43,876 nucleotides of DNA from Labilithrix sp. (lineage in GTDB: Bacteria; Myxococcota; Polyangia; Polyangiales; Polyangiaceae), in NCBI GenBank assembly GCA_028287035.1, contig JAQBQL010000057.1:1-43876 (forward strand), read 5' to 3'. Below are positions 16,859 to 26,289 of the stretch, piece by piece. Numbering within the stretch: the stretch's first letter is position 1; every line of letters begins with the position of its first letter. The position numbers were made by a program, and so were the translations under genes. The notes below the pieces were generated by a model, which was given only the letters and a program-made list of their open reading frames with translations, ran no database searches and was not told where the DNA came from.

Positions 16859-17449
16859 TCAACCGGCGGTTGCGCACACGATCGTGTCGTCCTGCACCTG
16901 GCAAGCGCCGCACGCCGTCTCGTTGCCCGCGGCGTCGAAATCACAACCGAACAGATCGCTGCTCGGGCAGCCACCGAGCGAGAAGACATACGTGCCGGTT
17001 CCGTCCGGCGCGACGCCCATGAGGAACGCCCCCGCCGGATCCGTCGATCCGTCGGCACACGTCACCGGGCCGCTCGTCCAGAGGAACGTGCCCGTGCCCT
17101 GGACGTACGCCCACTCGAAGGTCTGCGCGGCGCCGTCGTCGCTGAAGGTGTCGTCGAAGGTGTAGACCTCGACGTTCGTGATCGGCACGGTGACGGCGCC
17201 CGCCTTCGGCTGCGTCTTCGGGCCTGCGGACCTTGCGCCGGCGGGCGGGGTGGAGCCCGCCTTGCCCTTCAGCGAGGCGGTCCGCGGCTTCGATGCCGGC
17301 CGCGCGGCGGACGAACCGCCGTCCTTCGTGCCGCCGGACGACGAGGAAGAACCTTTGCTCGTGGTGGACGAGCAGCCAACCGCCGTGGCGAAGCAGGCGA
17401 CGACGAGAGTGACGACGAACGACGAGACGAGCTTCTGAGCGACAAGCAT
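16859..17449 (-). CDS. Lipoprotein of unknown function
   Basis: 196 aa from ATG 17449, with AAGGAG 9 nt upstream. Signal peptide with an AVGC lipobox, then a Ser/Gly/Lys-rich linker (about 25-75). The remaining part is one domain with strands around VPITNVEVYTFDDTF and FEWAYVQGTGTFLW, and six Cys in CADG, GGCPSS, FGCDF and ACGACQ contexts, likely disulphides. No recognised family. Divergent from the kinase operon that starts at 17594 and convergent with the sigma factor gene, whose stop lies 25 bp away. Confidence 0.75.
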   Translation of the reverse strand: MLVAQKLVSSFVVTLVVACFATAVGCSSTTSKGSSSSSGGTKDGGSSAARPASKPRTASLKGKAGSTPPAGARSAGPKTQPKAGAVTVPITNVEVYTFDDTFSDDGAAQTFEWAYVQGTGTFLWTSGPVTCADGSTDPAGAFLMGVAPDGTGTYVFSLGGCPSSDLFGCDFDAAGNETACGACQVQDDTIVCATAG

Positions 17450-17579
17450 CGGGAAAGACTCCTTGGACGAGCGGGCGTTGGCCCGGTCGAGCCATTGACG
17501 CGGGGTCGAGTGACCGGTCGCACCGAAAGACGATTTTTTTCGCCGAGCCCACAGCGCTCGTGGGAAGACGGCCCCGTGG

Positions 17580-17585
17580 TAGTGT
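17580..17585 (+). promoter_or_regulatory. Possible -10 element of the kinase operon
   Basis: TAGTGT lies 8 nt before ATG 17594; no Shine-Dalgarno site is present between. A -35 is not clear (TCGTGG at 17558-17563 is the best at 16-bp spacing). Confidence 0.35.
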
Positions 17586-17593
17586 CCAGGCCG

Positions 17594-18943
17594 ATGGGGC
17601 CCGCGGTGGAAATCCCTTCCGCCAATCGAGCAGGCGCAGCGGAGTCCCTTCGTCGGGGGCTGATCGTCAGCGGTGAGCGCGGCGCGTACCGTGTCGAGGA
17701 GCGCGTGGGGCGCGGCGGCATGGGCGCCGTCTATCGGGCGCGGCGCACCTCGGACGCACGCGCGGTGGCTCTCAAGGTGGTGCACGACACCAGCCCCGAG
17801 CTGCACGCCCGGCTCGAGCGCGAGGCGCGCATCATCGGATCACTCGACCACCCGAACCTCGTCCGGGTGCACGAGGTGCTCCGGCTCGAGGACGGGTCGC
17901 CCGTCGTGGTGATGGATCTTCTCCATGGCGAGACGCTGGGAGCGCGGCTGAGGCGCGAGCCCGTGCTACCCGTCGCGGAGGCGGCGCGCATCGGCCTCGG
18001 TATCGCGGCGGCGCTCCAGGCCGCCCACGACGTCGACGTCGTGCATCGCGATCTGAAGCCCGAGAACGTCTTTCTCACCTCGGTCGACGGGCTGCCGTTC
18101 GTGAAGGTGCTCGACTTCGGGATCGCGAAGGCGACACGCGGCGCGGCTCTGCTCGAGGGCCTCCCCTCGCTCGAGACGCGCACCGGTCACATCCTCGGGA
18201 CCCCGCAGTACATGGCGCCCGAGCAGATCTTCGGCGAGAAGGACGTCGACGCGCGGGCTGACGTCTGGGCGCTCGGTGTTCTGCTGTACGAGGCGCTTGC
18301 CGGGCTGCGGCCGTTCGACGGCGAGAACGTGGGGCAGGTGTTCAAGGCCATCGCGCTCGAGCCGCCCCGGCCGCTCGGGGAGCGCCGCTCGGATCTGCCG
18401 CGGTCGCTCGTGGCGCTCGTCACGAGGATGCTGGCGCACGCACGGGACGAGCGGCTGCCGCGCATCGCCGACGTCCGGGTCGTCCTCGAGCCGCTCGCCG
18501 CCGGACGCGCCGACGCAGCCGTGCTCGACCTCGCAACGGCGGCGACCGTGGACCTCGAAACGCCGCACGTCGGCGAGTCGCTGCGCCCGCGCGCGCCGTC
18601 GCGACGCACGCTCGTCCTGGTCGCCATGTTCGGGGCCGTCGCCGCCGCCGCGGGGGCGCGCCATCTCGTGGCCCGTGGAGGGCAGGCGGAAGCTCCCGTC
18701 GCAGGACCGCCTTTGGCGACCGCGTCCGCAGCGCCGATCGTCGCGACGGTGAACCCACCGAGCCCGGTCCCGTCCGTCGTGACCTCGACGCCCGCGCCGA
18801 GCGCGCCTGCGCCGGTGCGCCTCGGGCCGCGGGTCGCCTCGTCCCACGCGGTGAGCGCCGCGCCTTCGACGCCGGACGTCCCTCCGTCACCGACCGCCGC
18901 GCATGGTGCGCGCTCCGGTGCGCTCCATCGGGACGAGTTCTGA
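17594..18943 (+). CDS. Membrane-bound Ser/Thr protein kinase (PknB type)
   Basis: 449 aa from ATG 17594; upstream in-frame starts would add unlikely sequence. Kinase domain at about 35-310: GRGGMGAVY loop, VALKVV, catalytic loop HRDLKPENVFL, DFGIAKA, GTPQYMAPEQ with the activation segment, and DVWALGVLLYEAL. It should be active, as all key residues are present. A single transmembrane segment follows (LVLVAMFGAVAAAAGARHLV, about 336-355), then about 90 residues of Pro/Ala/Ser-rich sequence that would be outside the cytoplasm and carries no recognised sensor domain. It is the first gene of a four-gene operon with a TPR/PEGA protein and two lipoproteins, an arrangement seen repeatedly in myxobacteria. 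Confidence 0.9.
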   Translation: MGPAVEIPSANRAGAAESLRRGLIVSGERGAYRVEERVGRGGMGAVYRARRTSDARAVALKVVHDTSPELHARLEREARIIGSLDHPNLVRVHEVLRLEDGSPVVVMDLLHGETLGARLRREPVLPVAEAARIGLGIAAALQAAHDVDVVHRDLKPENVFLTSVDGLPFVKVLDFGIAKATRGAALLEGLPSLETRTGHILGTPQYMAPEQIFGEKDVDARADVWALGVLLYEALAGLRPFDGENVGQVFKAIALEPPRPLGERRSDLPRSLVALVTRMLAHARDERLPRIADVRVVLEPLAAGRADAAVLDLATAATVDLETPHVGESLRPRAPSRRTLVLVAMFGAVAAAAGARHLVARGGQAEAPVAGPPLATASAAPIVATVNPPSPVPSVVTSTPAPSAPAPVRLGPRVASSHAVSAAPSTPDVPPSPTAAHGARSGALHRDEF

Positions 18944-18946
18944 CCG

Positions 18947-19879
18947 ATGCGCCTGGGACGCTCGGCGCTCCTCGCATGTGCGATGGCGGTACCCGTCCTC
19001 GTCGGCGGGACGGCGCGTGCTCAGGCGCCGGTCGCGAGCGGCCCGGACGCCGACTACCGCAAGCTCGTCGACGAGGCGCTCATGGAGTACGACGGAGGCC
19101 GCTTCGAGGAGGCCCTCGCGCTGTTCGAGCAGGCTCATGCGACGCGTCCCTCCGCGCGGGCCAAGCGCGGCATGGCGAAGGCGCTCTTCGAGCTGCGCGC
19201 GTACGTGCGGTGCACGATGGTGATCGACGAGGCGCTCGCCGCGACCGTCGACCCGCTGCCGGAGTCGCTTCGGGCCGACGTCCTGGCGCTCCGCGACCGC
19301 GCGCTGCGTTTCGTCGGGCGCGTCGCGATCGACGTCACGCCGGCGACGGCGCACGTGCTGGTCGATGGCCGCCCCATCGTGCGCGGCGCGGACGGCCTCG
19401 CCGCGCTGGAGGTCGGCGCCCACGTCATCGAGGTCAGCGCGCCCGCGCACGAGCCGGCGCGCCGTACCCTCGACGTGCGCGCAGCGACCACCGTGCGCGT
19501 GGCTCTGGCGCTCGTGCCGGTGCGCGAGGAAACCTCCCGTGAGGCTCCGCCGTCGAAGGTGATCCCGGTGACGTTGCTCGTCGGCGCAGGGGCCCTCGCG
19601 CTGGCCGGGACCGTGACGTCGTCGCTCTGGCTGTCGGACCGCGCGTCGGCGATCGACAGGTGTACCGTCGCCGCCGCGCGCGGCGCGCCTTGCGCCAACG
19701 CGAGCGGGATCGAGAGCCAGCGTGACATGGCCGCGGCGACCATTGCTTTGTCGTCGGCCGCCGTGGTGGCGAGCGCGGTAGGTCTCTACGTCGTGCTCCG
19801 GCACGGAGACGCCGCGGTGCGCGCCGGTTGCGCGCCGCAGACCGGCGGCGCGAGCTGCATGCTCCGGAGCACCTGGTGA
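18947..19879 (+). CDS. TPR and PEGA domain membrane protein
   Basis: 310 aa from ATG 18947, only 3 bp after the kinase stop. A cleavable-looking signal peptide (ends about TARAQA) is followed by a TPR-like helical pair (ADYRKLVDEALMEYDGGRFE, then EALALFEQAHATRPSA), a PEGA domain at about 123-190 (GRVAIDVTPATAHVLVDG, then LEVGAHVIEVSAPAHEP), and two hydrophobic segments (about 205-227 and 262-285). PEGA domains are surface or periplasmic modules named for their sequence. In myxobacteria, proteins of this layout are often encoded beside Ser/Thr kinases and may be their sensory partners. The stop overlaps the GTG of the next gene. Confidence 0.82.
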   Translation: MRLGRSALLACAMAVPVLVGGTARAQAPVASGPDADYRKLVDEALMEYDGGRFEEALALFEQAHATRPSARAKRGMAKALFELRAYVRCTMVIDEALAATVDPLPESLRADVLALRDRALRFVGRVAIDVTPATAHVLVDGRPIVRGADGLAALEVGAHVIEVSAPAHEPARRTLDVRAATTVRVALALVPVREETSREAPPSKVIPVTLLVGAGALALAGTVTSSLWLSDRASAIDRCTVAAARGAPCANASGIESQRDMAAATIALSSAAVVASAVGLYVVLRHGDAAVRAGCAPQTGGASCMLRSTW

Positions 19880-20835
19880 GGCCGGCCGTGCGCGCCTGGG
19901 CGCTCCTCCTGGTCGTCACGCTCGTCGCGCTCGTCGCCGTCTCGTGCAGCGAGCCGCACATCCTCGAGGACAGCGCCGCCGCCTGCTCGAACGGCCTCGA
20001 CGACGACGAGGATGGTCGCGCCGACTGCGCCGATCCTGGCTGCGCCACGAGCGGCGCATGCGAGCGCGACGAGGTGAGCTGCTCGAACGGCCTCGACGAC
20101 GACCTCGACGGCCTCTTCGACTGCGAGCAAGCGAGCTGCATCGAAGGCGGCTTCTGCCAGACCGTCCCCGCCGATTGTGATGTCGTGACGCGCACGGGCT
20201 GCACGCGTGGTCTCGCCTGCGAGCCGCTCGCCGTGGGCGGAACCTCCTTCGTGTGCACGCGCCCCGGCAGCGTGGACGAGAACGACAGGTGCAAGACGAC
20301 CGCCGACGATGCCTCGGGCGGGTGCAAGGCCGCCGAGATCTGCTACGGCCTCGGCCTCTGCACGATCCCGTGTGTCACCGATCAACAATGCCCGCGCAGC
20401 TCGGCCTGCCTCCGCGTCGCGACGCAGCCGTACGGCGTCTGCTCGCTGACGTGCCTGCCGGCCACGGGGTGCGTGTCCGGGTACGGCTGTCTGCCGCTCC
20501 AGCGCGCCGGCTTCAAGTTTGCGAACGGGGGCTGGATGCACAGCTGTCTCGCCGACTCACAGCTCGACGGGGGCTTCGTCGCCAAGGGCGAGGCGAAGGT
20601 CGGGGAGCCATGCCTCGACGGCGCGCGCGGCGGGAGCCCTCCGGCGACGGTCTGCGGCAGCGGCCTCCTCTGCGTCCCGGACGGCGATGGCGCGATCTGC
20701 CGTGAGGTCTGCCTGGGAGAGGAGGACGGCCGTGAAGGAAGGTGCGCGAGCGGACGCTGCGTCGTGATCGATCCCTATGATTCCCGGGCGCCGCGCCCGA
20801 TCGAACCCTACCGCGTCGGCGTGTGCCTGCCGTGA
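19876..20835 (+). CDS. Lipoprotein with two Asp-rich CSNGLDDDxDG repeats
   Basis: 319 aa from GTG 19876, which overlaps the preceding TGA as GTGA. The signal peptide ends in a lipobox (AVSC). Two tandem copies of a motif of the form CSNGLDDDxDG followed by DC and a final C occur at about 36-75; this Asp-rich, Cys-bounded pattern resembles calcium-binding loops found in many myxobacterial surface proteins. The remaining 240 residues are Cys-rich (over 20 Cys) and must be heavily disulphide-bonded outside the cytoplasm. The context (kinase, PEGA protein) suggests a cell-surface sensing or adhesion complex, but no function is known. Confidence 0.78.
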   Translation: MRPAVRAWALLLVVTLVALVAVSCSEPHILEDSAAACSNGLDDDEDGRADCADPGCATSGACERDEVSCSNGLDDDLDGLFDCEQASCIEGGFCQTVPADCDVVTRTGCTRGLACEPLAVGGTSFVCTRPGSVDENDRCKTTADDASGGCKAAEICYGLGLCTIPCVTDQQCPRSSACLRVATQPYGVCSLTCLPATGCVSGYGCLPLQRAGFKFANGGWMHSCLADSQLDGGFVAKGEAKVGEPCLDGARGGSPPATVCGSGLLCVPDGDGAICREVCLGEEDGREGRCASGRCVVIDPYDSRAPRPIEPYRVGVCLP

Positions 20836-21539
20836 GGGCGCGCTCGTCGGCCGGCATCGCCATGGCGCTCGCGCCCGTCTCGCTGATGGTCGCGATTGCC
20901 GCCTGCTCGTCCATTCCGGCGCCGGCGGAGCGTCTCGTGGACGCTGCCGTCGAGGCTGACTCCGACGGCGGACAAGCGGACGCCGCGTGGGCACACTGCC
21001 GGGGCGGAGGTTATCGCGCGTCGCGCGGCGGGGGCGTCCTCCTCGAGGGCGACGACCCGGAGAAGCGCGTACTGTCGGTCGCCGGCGTGTACGACGAGGT
21101 CGACGCGGGACAGACCATCTACCAGCTGTACGTGACCGATGCTCGGCGCTCGCTCGTCGGAAAGCCGCCCGCCGATCTCACCGCGCCAGAAAATAGCGAT
21201 CTGGCAACATGCCGCTACTGCGCCGTCGCGTCGGGCGACTGCCAGAAAGTAAACGACGTCAACGTGCGCTGCGAGAAGTCGTACCAGGCCGTCGCCGGCG
21301 AGGCCCGGGTCATCGTGGAGCCCGAGAAAGACGGCGGAGCCTTCTGGGCCGACGTCGGCAACGTGGTGTTCGCAAAGGTCACGAGACGCGTCGGGCTCAC
21401 CGCGGTCGAATTCGATACCACCGACTGCATCGCGCTTTCGAGGATCACGTTCCAGGGCACCGTCACCACGGTGGGCCGCCCGTGCCCGCCCGAGTACGGC
21501 GCGCCGTGCCAGATCGCCGACACCGCGTCGAAGCGCTAA
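20832..21539 (+). CDS. Lipoprotein of unknown function, last gene of the kinase operon
   Basis: 235 aa from GTG 20832, again overlapping the upstream TGA as GTGA. Signal peptide with IAAC lipobox. The mature protein has a single domain with scattered Cys pairs ([21 protein letters not shown]). No family recognised. Its TAA (21537-21539) overlaps the stop of the convergent histidine kinase gene by 4 bases (21536-21539). Confidence 0.72.
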   Translation: MRARSSAGIAMALAPVSLMVAIAACSSIPAPAERLVDAAVEADSDGGQADAAWAHCRGGGYRASRGGGVLLEGDDPEKRVLSVAGVYDEVDAGQTIYQLYVTDARRSLVGKPPADLTAPENSDLATCRYCAVASGDCQKVNDVNVRCEKSYQAVAGEARVIVEPEKDGGAFWADVGNVVFAKVTRRVGLTAVEFDTTDCIALSRITFQGTVTTVGRPCPPEYGAPCQIADTASKR

Positions 21540-23050
21540 CCGGGCGAGGACGACGCGCTCGGCAGGTCGATCAAAAAGCGCGCGCCATTCGTGTAGGTTT
21601 CATCGACCTGGATCTTGCCGCCGGCGCCTTCCACGATGCCGCGGCAGACCGCGAGCCCGAGGCCGGTACCGGAGCCGACGTCCTTCGTCGTGACGAACGG
21701 ATCGAAGATGCGGTCGGCCACGGCGCTCGCGATGCCGGCGCCCGTGTCCTCGACCTCGAGACGGATCATGGGCCCGGCGCGCCCGCGGATCCTCACGTGG
21801 CGCGGCCCCGCTTCGGGCGCGGCGGCGAGCGAGGCGGCAGCGTTCAGGAGCAGGTTGAGGAGCACCTGCGTGAGCCGCTGGGCCGAGAGGGCGACGGTGA
21901 GCCCGGCGTCGACGTCGACCGTCACGTCGATGCCGCGCCAGTCCTTCTGCGGGCGCACGAGGGCGAGCACGTCGTTCACGACCTCGGAGAGGTTGGCGCT
22001 CGAGGGCACCGGAAGGCGCGCCGAGTCGGGCGGCGCCTCGGGCCGCGCGAAATCGAGCAGATCGCGCACGACCACGTTGATGCGCTCGGTCTCCTTGCGC
22101 ATGCGCCGCAGGAAGTCGGCGCGTTCGTCGGCGGGCGTGCCGTCGTCCTCGATGAGGTCGTGCATGCCCATGATGGCGGCGATGGGATTTCCGATCTCGT
22201 GGGCGACGCCGGCGGCGAGACGTCCGACGCTGGCCAGCCGTTCGCTTCCGGCGAGCTGCTCGCGGGTCTCGCCGAGGCGCCGCGTGGTCGTGGTGAGCTC
22301 CTCGACCTTGGCGCGCAGGGTCTCCTCGTCGCGGAGGAGGCGCGAGGCCATCGACCGGACGCTCGCGCCGAGGTCGGCGATCTCGCGCGCGCCGCTCGTG
22401 GGCAGCTCGAGCGAGCGCGCGCCGCTCGCCACGCGATCGGCGGCGCGGCCGAGGAGCTCGATCGGCTTCACGATCGCGCGCGTGAGCAGGCTGTAGGCGA
22501 CGACCAGCAGCGCGAGCGCGAACACGCCCATGTAGAGGGCGATGCCGCGGACGACGTCACGGCTGCGCGCCGCGTCCTCGTCGGTCCGCACGCGAACGAG
22601 CACCGCGCGCGTGCCCGCGGGGAGCACCACGTCGAGGGCGCGCGAGCCGCTCGACGTGGCGACGCGCGTGGCGGCCTCGCCGTACGGCCGGGCGGGCGCG
22701 TGCAGGGCGCGGACCTCCGCCTCGGGACCGGCGCTGGCCTCGACCTCTCCAGTCGCGCCGAACACCGCGATGGCGAGCGCCCCGCCCTCACCGACGTGGG
22801 CATCGAGCCGGCTCGCGATCGCGGCGGGCTCCTGCCCGGTCAGGTCCGAGGCGTGCGCGGCGACGGCCCGGCCGAGCGCACGGGCCGACTCCTCGCGGTA
22901 GGCGAGCGAGTTGGCGCGCGTGACCTGCGCGATCGCGAAGAAGAGCGGCAGGTACGCGAGCAGGATCACGCCGCCCAGCGCGAAGAGGATCTGCACGCGC
23001 AGCCCGAGGCCCGTGCGCTCGTGCCGGGGTAGCGCGGGCTCCTGCTCCAC
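21536..23050 (-). CDS. Sensor histidine kinase, NtrB-like catalytic core
   Basis: 504 aa from GTG 23050. Two membrane segments (about 20-42 and 170-190) flank a periplasmic sensor domain of about 125 residues with no recognised fold. HAMP follows the second span (about 190-240), then a coiled coil, a HisKA domain with His284 in GVAHEIGNP, and an HATPase_c domain with an N-box-like segment ([12 protein letters not shown]), DTGAGI and GTGLGLAV. It should autophosphorylate and pass phosphate to a response regulator, but none is encoded nearby. It begins 34 bp after the feoB stop on the same strand and so may be cotranscribed with feoAB, which suggests a link to iron or redox state; this is inference. 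Confidence 0.88.
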   Translation of the reverse strand: MEQEPALPRHERTGLGLRVQILFALGGVILLAYLPLFFAIAQVTRANSLAYREESARALGRAVAAHASDLTGQEPAAIASRLDAHVGEGGALAIAVFGATGEVEASAGPEAEVRALHAPARPYGEAATRVATSSGSRALDVVLPAGTRAVLVRVRTDEDAARSRDVVRGIALYMGVFALALLVVAYSLLTRAIVKPIELLGRAADRVASGARSLELPTSGAREIADLGASVRSMASRLLRDEETLRAKVEELTTTTRRLGETREQLAGSERLASVGRLAAGVAHEIGNPIAAIMGMHDLIEDDGTPADERADFLRRMRKETERINVVVRDLLDFARPEAPPDSARLPVPSSANLSEVVNDVLALVRPQKDWRGIDVTVDVDAGLTVALSAQRLTQVLLNLLLNAAASLAAAPEAGPRHVRIRGRAGPMIRLEVEDTGAGIASAVADRIFDPFVTTKDVGSGTGLGLAVCRGIVEGAGGKIQVDETYTNGARFLIDLPSASSSPG

Positions 23051-23084
23051 GGGCTCAGCGTACCGGAAACGCGCCAGCGCGAGG

Positions 23085-24986
23085 CTACGAGAGCGCGGTC
23101 GCGACCTGGTACACGATGACCGCCGCGACGTACGCGAGGACGTACGTGTAGCCCATCACGAGCGCGGGCCACTTCCAGCTCCTCGTCTCGCGCTTGATGG
23201 CGGCGATGGTGCTCATGCACTGGCAGGCGAGGACGAAGAACGCGAGGAGCGCGAGGCCGTTCGCGGTGCGGTAGACCGGGGTGCCGTCGGCCTTCTTGGT
23301 CTCGCGAAGCCGCTGGGTCAGCGGGGCGGGATCGTCGCCCGCGTTCTCGACGCCGAAGATGACGCCCATCGTGCCGACCATGACCTCGCGCGCGCCGAGC
23401 GAGCCGATGAGGCCGATGTTGATGCGCCAGTCGAAGCCGGCGGGCCGCGTGACGGGCTCGATGGTGCGGCCCACGGTGGCGGCGATGCTGCGCTCGATGC
23501 CCTCGGGCGCGGTCGATCCCGGCATGGGCACGGTGACGAGCACCCAGAGGACCGCCGCGACGCCGAGGATGATGGTCCCCACGTCGCGCACGAACCGGCG
23601 GGAGGCCTGGAGCCCCTTGCGCAGGATGACCCGCGCCTGCGGCACGCGATAGGAAGGGATCTCCATGACGAGCGGCAGGCTCTTGCCCTTGGTCGCGGTG
23701 CGACGGAGGACGAGCGAGGCGACGAGGCCGGTCAGGATCCCGCTGAAGTACAGGCCGACGAACACGAACGCGCGGAACAGCGCCGAACGCTCGCTGAAGA
23801 ACGTGGCCAGCACGAGCCCGTAGGTGGGAAGGCGCGCCGAGCACGTCATCAGCGGCAGGACGAGGATGGTGGTGAGGCGCTCGCGCGGATCGCGCACGAT
23901 GCGCGTCGACGCGATGGCGGGCACCGCGCAGGCGTGGCCCATGAGGAGCGGCAGGAAGCTGCGACCGCTGAGGCCGAGCAGGCGCAGCAGCCGGTCGACC
24001 AGGAACGCGCCGCGCGCGAGGTACCCGGTCGCCTCGAGCACCTCGAGGGCGACGGTGAGGATCACGATCTGGGGCATGAACGCGAGCACGGTGCCCGCGC
24101 CGCCGAGCACGCCGTCGCCGAGGAACGACGTGAAGAGGTTCTTGCCGAACGCGTCGACCAGCCGCGCGCGCGCCAGGCTGAGCAGCGTGTCCATCAGCGC
24201 CGCCGCGGGATCGGCGACGAGGAAGACCGCCGCGAACACGACCGCCATGATCCCGATGAAGAGGACCGGCCCGAGCAGGGGATGCAGCAGCACCGCGTCG
24301 AGGCGCTCGGTGACCTTGCGGCGCGCGAGCTGCTGCTCCTTGCCGACGTCCTTCACCACGGCGCGGGCGACCCGCGCGGGGTCGAACGAGCCCGTGCCCT
24401 GCGCCTCGTGGCCGGCGCGCTGGCGGTCGTCGATGGCGGCGAGCACCTTCGCCTTCGTCGTCGCGTCGCGCGAGCTGACGAGCAGCACCGGGGCCCCGAT
24501 GGCGTCGCTCAGGGCGGCCGCGTCGACGGCGAGCCCCTCCGCCTCGAGGACGTCCTTGTGCGTGAGCACCACGACGAGGGGCAGCTCGGACCCGAGCAGC
24601 TCGCGGGTCAGGCGGAGGCCGAGCGCGAGACGCGTGGCGTCGAGCACCTGAACGATCACGAGCGGGCGTCCGTCGCTCCGGATGCGGTCGAGGAACGAGC
24701 GCGCGACGCCCTCGTCGGTCGCGGCGTCGACGGTCGCCTCCACCGAGTAGAAGCCCGGCAGATCGGCGATGGTGGCGACGGTGCCGGAGGGCAGCGTGAC
24801 GTGGCCCTCCAGGATGTCGATGGTGATGCCCGGGTAGTTGCCGACGCGCGCGTCGCCGCCGGTGACCGCGTTGTAGACGGAGGATTTCCCGGAGTTCGGG
24901 CGCCCGGCGAGCGCGACGGTCAGCGCGCCGGCCGGTGCCAGCGCGCTCGTGGGGGCGTCGTCGTGACAGCTGGTGGCGGCGCTCAT
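23085..24986 (-). CDS. feoB: Ferrous iron transporter FeoB
   Basis: 633 aa from ATG 24986, overlapping the feoA stop as ATGA. N-terminal G domain: G1 [10 protein letters not shown]2 region NYPGITID, G3 DLPG. The position of the canonical NxxD (G4) reads THKD in VVVLTHKD, an unusual change in the base-specificity motif. Two Gate-type membrane halves follow, with FMPQIVIL, the GHACAVPAI motif that contains a conserved Cys, and a later [15 protein letters not shown] segment near the end. It imports Fe2+ across the inner membrane. Length is shorter than E. coli FeoB (773 aa). Fur-type regulation is indicated by the site upstream of feoA. Confidence 0.95.
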   Translation of the reverse strand: MSAATSCHDDAPTSALAPAGALTVALAGRPNSGKSSVYNAVTGGDARVGNYPGITIDILEGHVTLPSGTVATIADLPGFYSVEATVDAATDEGVARSFLDRIRSDGRPLVIVQVLDATRLALGLRLTRELLGSELPLVVVLTHKDVLEAEGLAVDAAALSDAIGAPVLLVSSRDATTKAKVLAAIDDRQRAGHEAQGTGSFDPARVARAVVKDVGKEQQLARRKVTERLDAVLLHPLLGPVLFIGIMAVVFAAVFLVADPAAALMDTLLSLARARLVDAFGKNLFTSFLGDGVLGGAGTVLAFMPQIVILTVALEVLEATGYLARGAFLVDRLLRLLGLSGRSFLPLLMGHACAVPAIASTRIVRDPRERLTTILVLPLMTCSARLPTYGLVLATFFSERSALFRAFVFVGLYFSGILTGLVASLVLRRTATKGKSLPLVMEIPSYRVPQARVILRKGLQASRRFVRDVGTIILGVAAVLWVLVTVPMPGSTAPEGIERSIAATVGRTIEPVTRPAGFDWRINIGLIGSLGAREVMVGTMGVIFGVENAGDDPAPLTQRLRETKKADGTPVYRTANGLALLAFFVLACQCMSTIAAIKRETRSWKWPALVMGYTYVLAYVAAVIVYQVATALS

Positions 24987-25225
24987 CGCGGCGCGTCCGG
25001 CGTCTCGACGCTGATCTGGCGCGCCACCTCGCGCCCGACCGCGAACTCGCCGCCCGAGGCCGTGCGCACGTGGAGCGGGCCGCCGAACGCGGCGCGCCGC
25101 AGGACGACGAGCTCCTCGCCCTCGGACAGGCCGACCGCCCCGATCCAGGCCGCGGCTTCGCCCTCGAGCGCAACACGTGCGATCTGCACGTTCTTGCCGA
25201 TCGGGGCGTCCGCGAGGGCCGTCAT
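24983..25225 (-). CDS. feoA: FeoA, SH3-like accessory protein of ferrous iron transport
   Basis: 80 aa from ATG 25225. A TTG at 25234 is in frame but lies within the -10 element, so the ATG is preferred. The sequence shows the FeoA pattern: small beta-barrel with LADAPIGKNVQIARV, GLSEGEELVVLRRA, GGPLHVRTASGGEFAVGREV. It is cytosolic and needed for FeoB function. The ATG is 8 nt after the -10 hexamer, with no usable Shine-Dalgarno site, so translation is probably leaderless. ATGA overlap with feoB couples the two. Confidence 0.92.
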   Translation of the reverse strand: MTALADAPIGKNVQIARVALEGEAAAWIGAVGLSEGEELVVLRRAAFGGPLHVRTASGGEFAVGREVARQISVETPDAPR

Positions 25226-25233
25226 CTCACGCA

Positions 25234-25262
25234 AGTCTACCGAAGATGAAAGTCATTGTCGA
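25234..25262 (-). promoter_or_regulatory. Promoter of the feoAB operon
   Basis: Minus strand: TCGACA (25262-25257), 17-bp spacer, TAGACT (25239-25234), then 8 nt to the feoA ATG. The Fur-box-like site fills the spacer and overlaps the -35 element. Confidence 0.6.
25242..25260 (-). promoter_or_regulatory. Fur box
   Basis: On the minus strand GACAATGACTTTCATCTTC matches the classical 19-bp Fur consensus GATAATGATAATCATTATC at 13 of 19 positions, including the ATGA-N3-TCAT core. Placed between -35 and -10 of feoAB, it would let iron-loaded Fur block RNA polymerase. Binding is inferred. Confidence 0.6.
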
Positions 25263-25277
25263 AAGCGGGAGGCCCGA

Positions 25278-26270
25278 TCAGCGCGGGAAGGCCTTCGCGA
25301 CGAGCTCGGCGATGGCGCCGCCGTCGTGGATGCCTCGCTCGAGCACATCCGTCGCGACCGACTTCACCTCGGCGGGCGCCTGGCCCATCGCGAACGAGCG
25401 GCCGGCGACCGAGAGCATCGCGAGATCGTTGTGCCAGTCACCGACGCAGACCGTCTCCGACAGGTCGATGCCGTGGTGCTGGGCCATCCACGGGAGCGCG
25501 GTGCCCTTCGTCCCGCCGGCGGCGCGGGCGACCATGCCCCACTGCTCACCGTCGCGGTGGAAGGGGAACATGGCGACCTGGATGGCCTCGGTCTCGTCGC
25601 GCTGGATGTCGGCGACGACGCGGCCGATGCTCGCCTCGGAGCCGAGCGCGACCACCGCGGTCATCCCGTCGCCGGTGTCCCAGAGGGGGCTCTCGGCGAC
25701 GCGGTGGACGTAGCGCATCTCCGTCGACCAGGTCTTCACGTACGCGAGGTAGCCGGCGCCGCGCTCGTCATGGACGATGGCGTTCTCGGCGAACAGGAAC
25801 GCGATGAGGTCGTTCTGCTCGAGGCTGTCACGCAGGCGGTCGGCGGCGCGGCCGCGGATGCCGTGATGGAGGAGCGTGCGGTCGCCCTTCGTGTGGACGA
25901 CGTGGCTTCCGTCCGCGCAGCCCACGGGGCCGTCGAGGCCGAGGAGCTCGGCGGTGGGCTTCGTGCCCGAGTAGAGCCGGCCGGTGAGGATCGTGACCTT
26001 CACGCCGCGCGCGCGGAGCTTCCGGAGCGCCTGCACGTCGTCGGCGTGCGCTTCCCCCTCGTGCGGGAGGAGCGTGCCGTCGAGATCGATTGCGAGCAGC
26101 TTGTACGGGCCGGGGCCGCGGGAGGGCTCGAGCGCCTTCTTCGCGCGCGCGCGGTCCCGAACGACAGAAGGCGCAGAGCCTCGTGAGCTCGCGCCTTCTG
26201 CTGCTTTGGTCTTGATGCGAGGCGCGGAACCGGCGGCCTTCGGCCCTTCGTTCCCGCGACGCGCTACCAC
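25278..26270 (-). CDS. HAD-superfamily phosphatase, Cof type
   Basis: 330 aa from GTG 26270. An N-terminal basic, Ala/Ser/Lys-rich extension of about 55 residues precedes the HAD core: LAIDLDGTLLP (motif I, nucleophile Asp), TILTGR (motif II), a Cof-type C2 cap, Lys in the KGTALPWM segment, and GDWHNDLAML (motifs III/IV). Members of this group hydrolyse small phosphoesters such as sugar phosphates or pyridoxal phosphate; the substrate here is unknown. It starts 19 bp after the rpmA stop, in the place where many bacteria have the GTPase gene obgE, and is likely cotranscribed with rplU-rpmA. Confidence 0.87.
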   Translation of the reverse strand: MVARRGNEGPKAAGSAPRIKTKAAEGASSRGSAPSVVRDRARAKKALEPSRGPGPYKLLAIDLDGTLLPHEGEAHADDVQALRKLRARGVKVTILTGRLYSGTKPTAELLGLDGPVGCADGSHVVHTKGDRTLLHHGIRGRAADRLRDSLEQNDLIAFLFAENAIVHDERGAGYLAYVKTWSTEMRYVHRVAESPLWDTGDGMTAVVALGSEASIGRVVADIQRDETEAIQVAMFPFHRDGEQWGMVARAAGGTKGTALPWMAQHHGIDLSETVCVGDWHNDLAMLSVAGRSFAMGQAPAEVKSVATDVLERGIHDGGAIAELVAKAFPR

Positions 26271-26289
26271 GACGAGCTCGGACGACGGA

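Noticed and set aside
22911..26186. Long + strand open frame opposite feoAB and the HAD gene
   Set aside because: Antisense to three clear genes and very Arg/Glu/Asp-rich with no motif.
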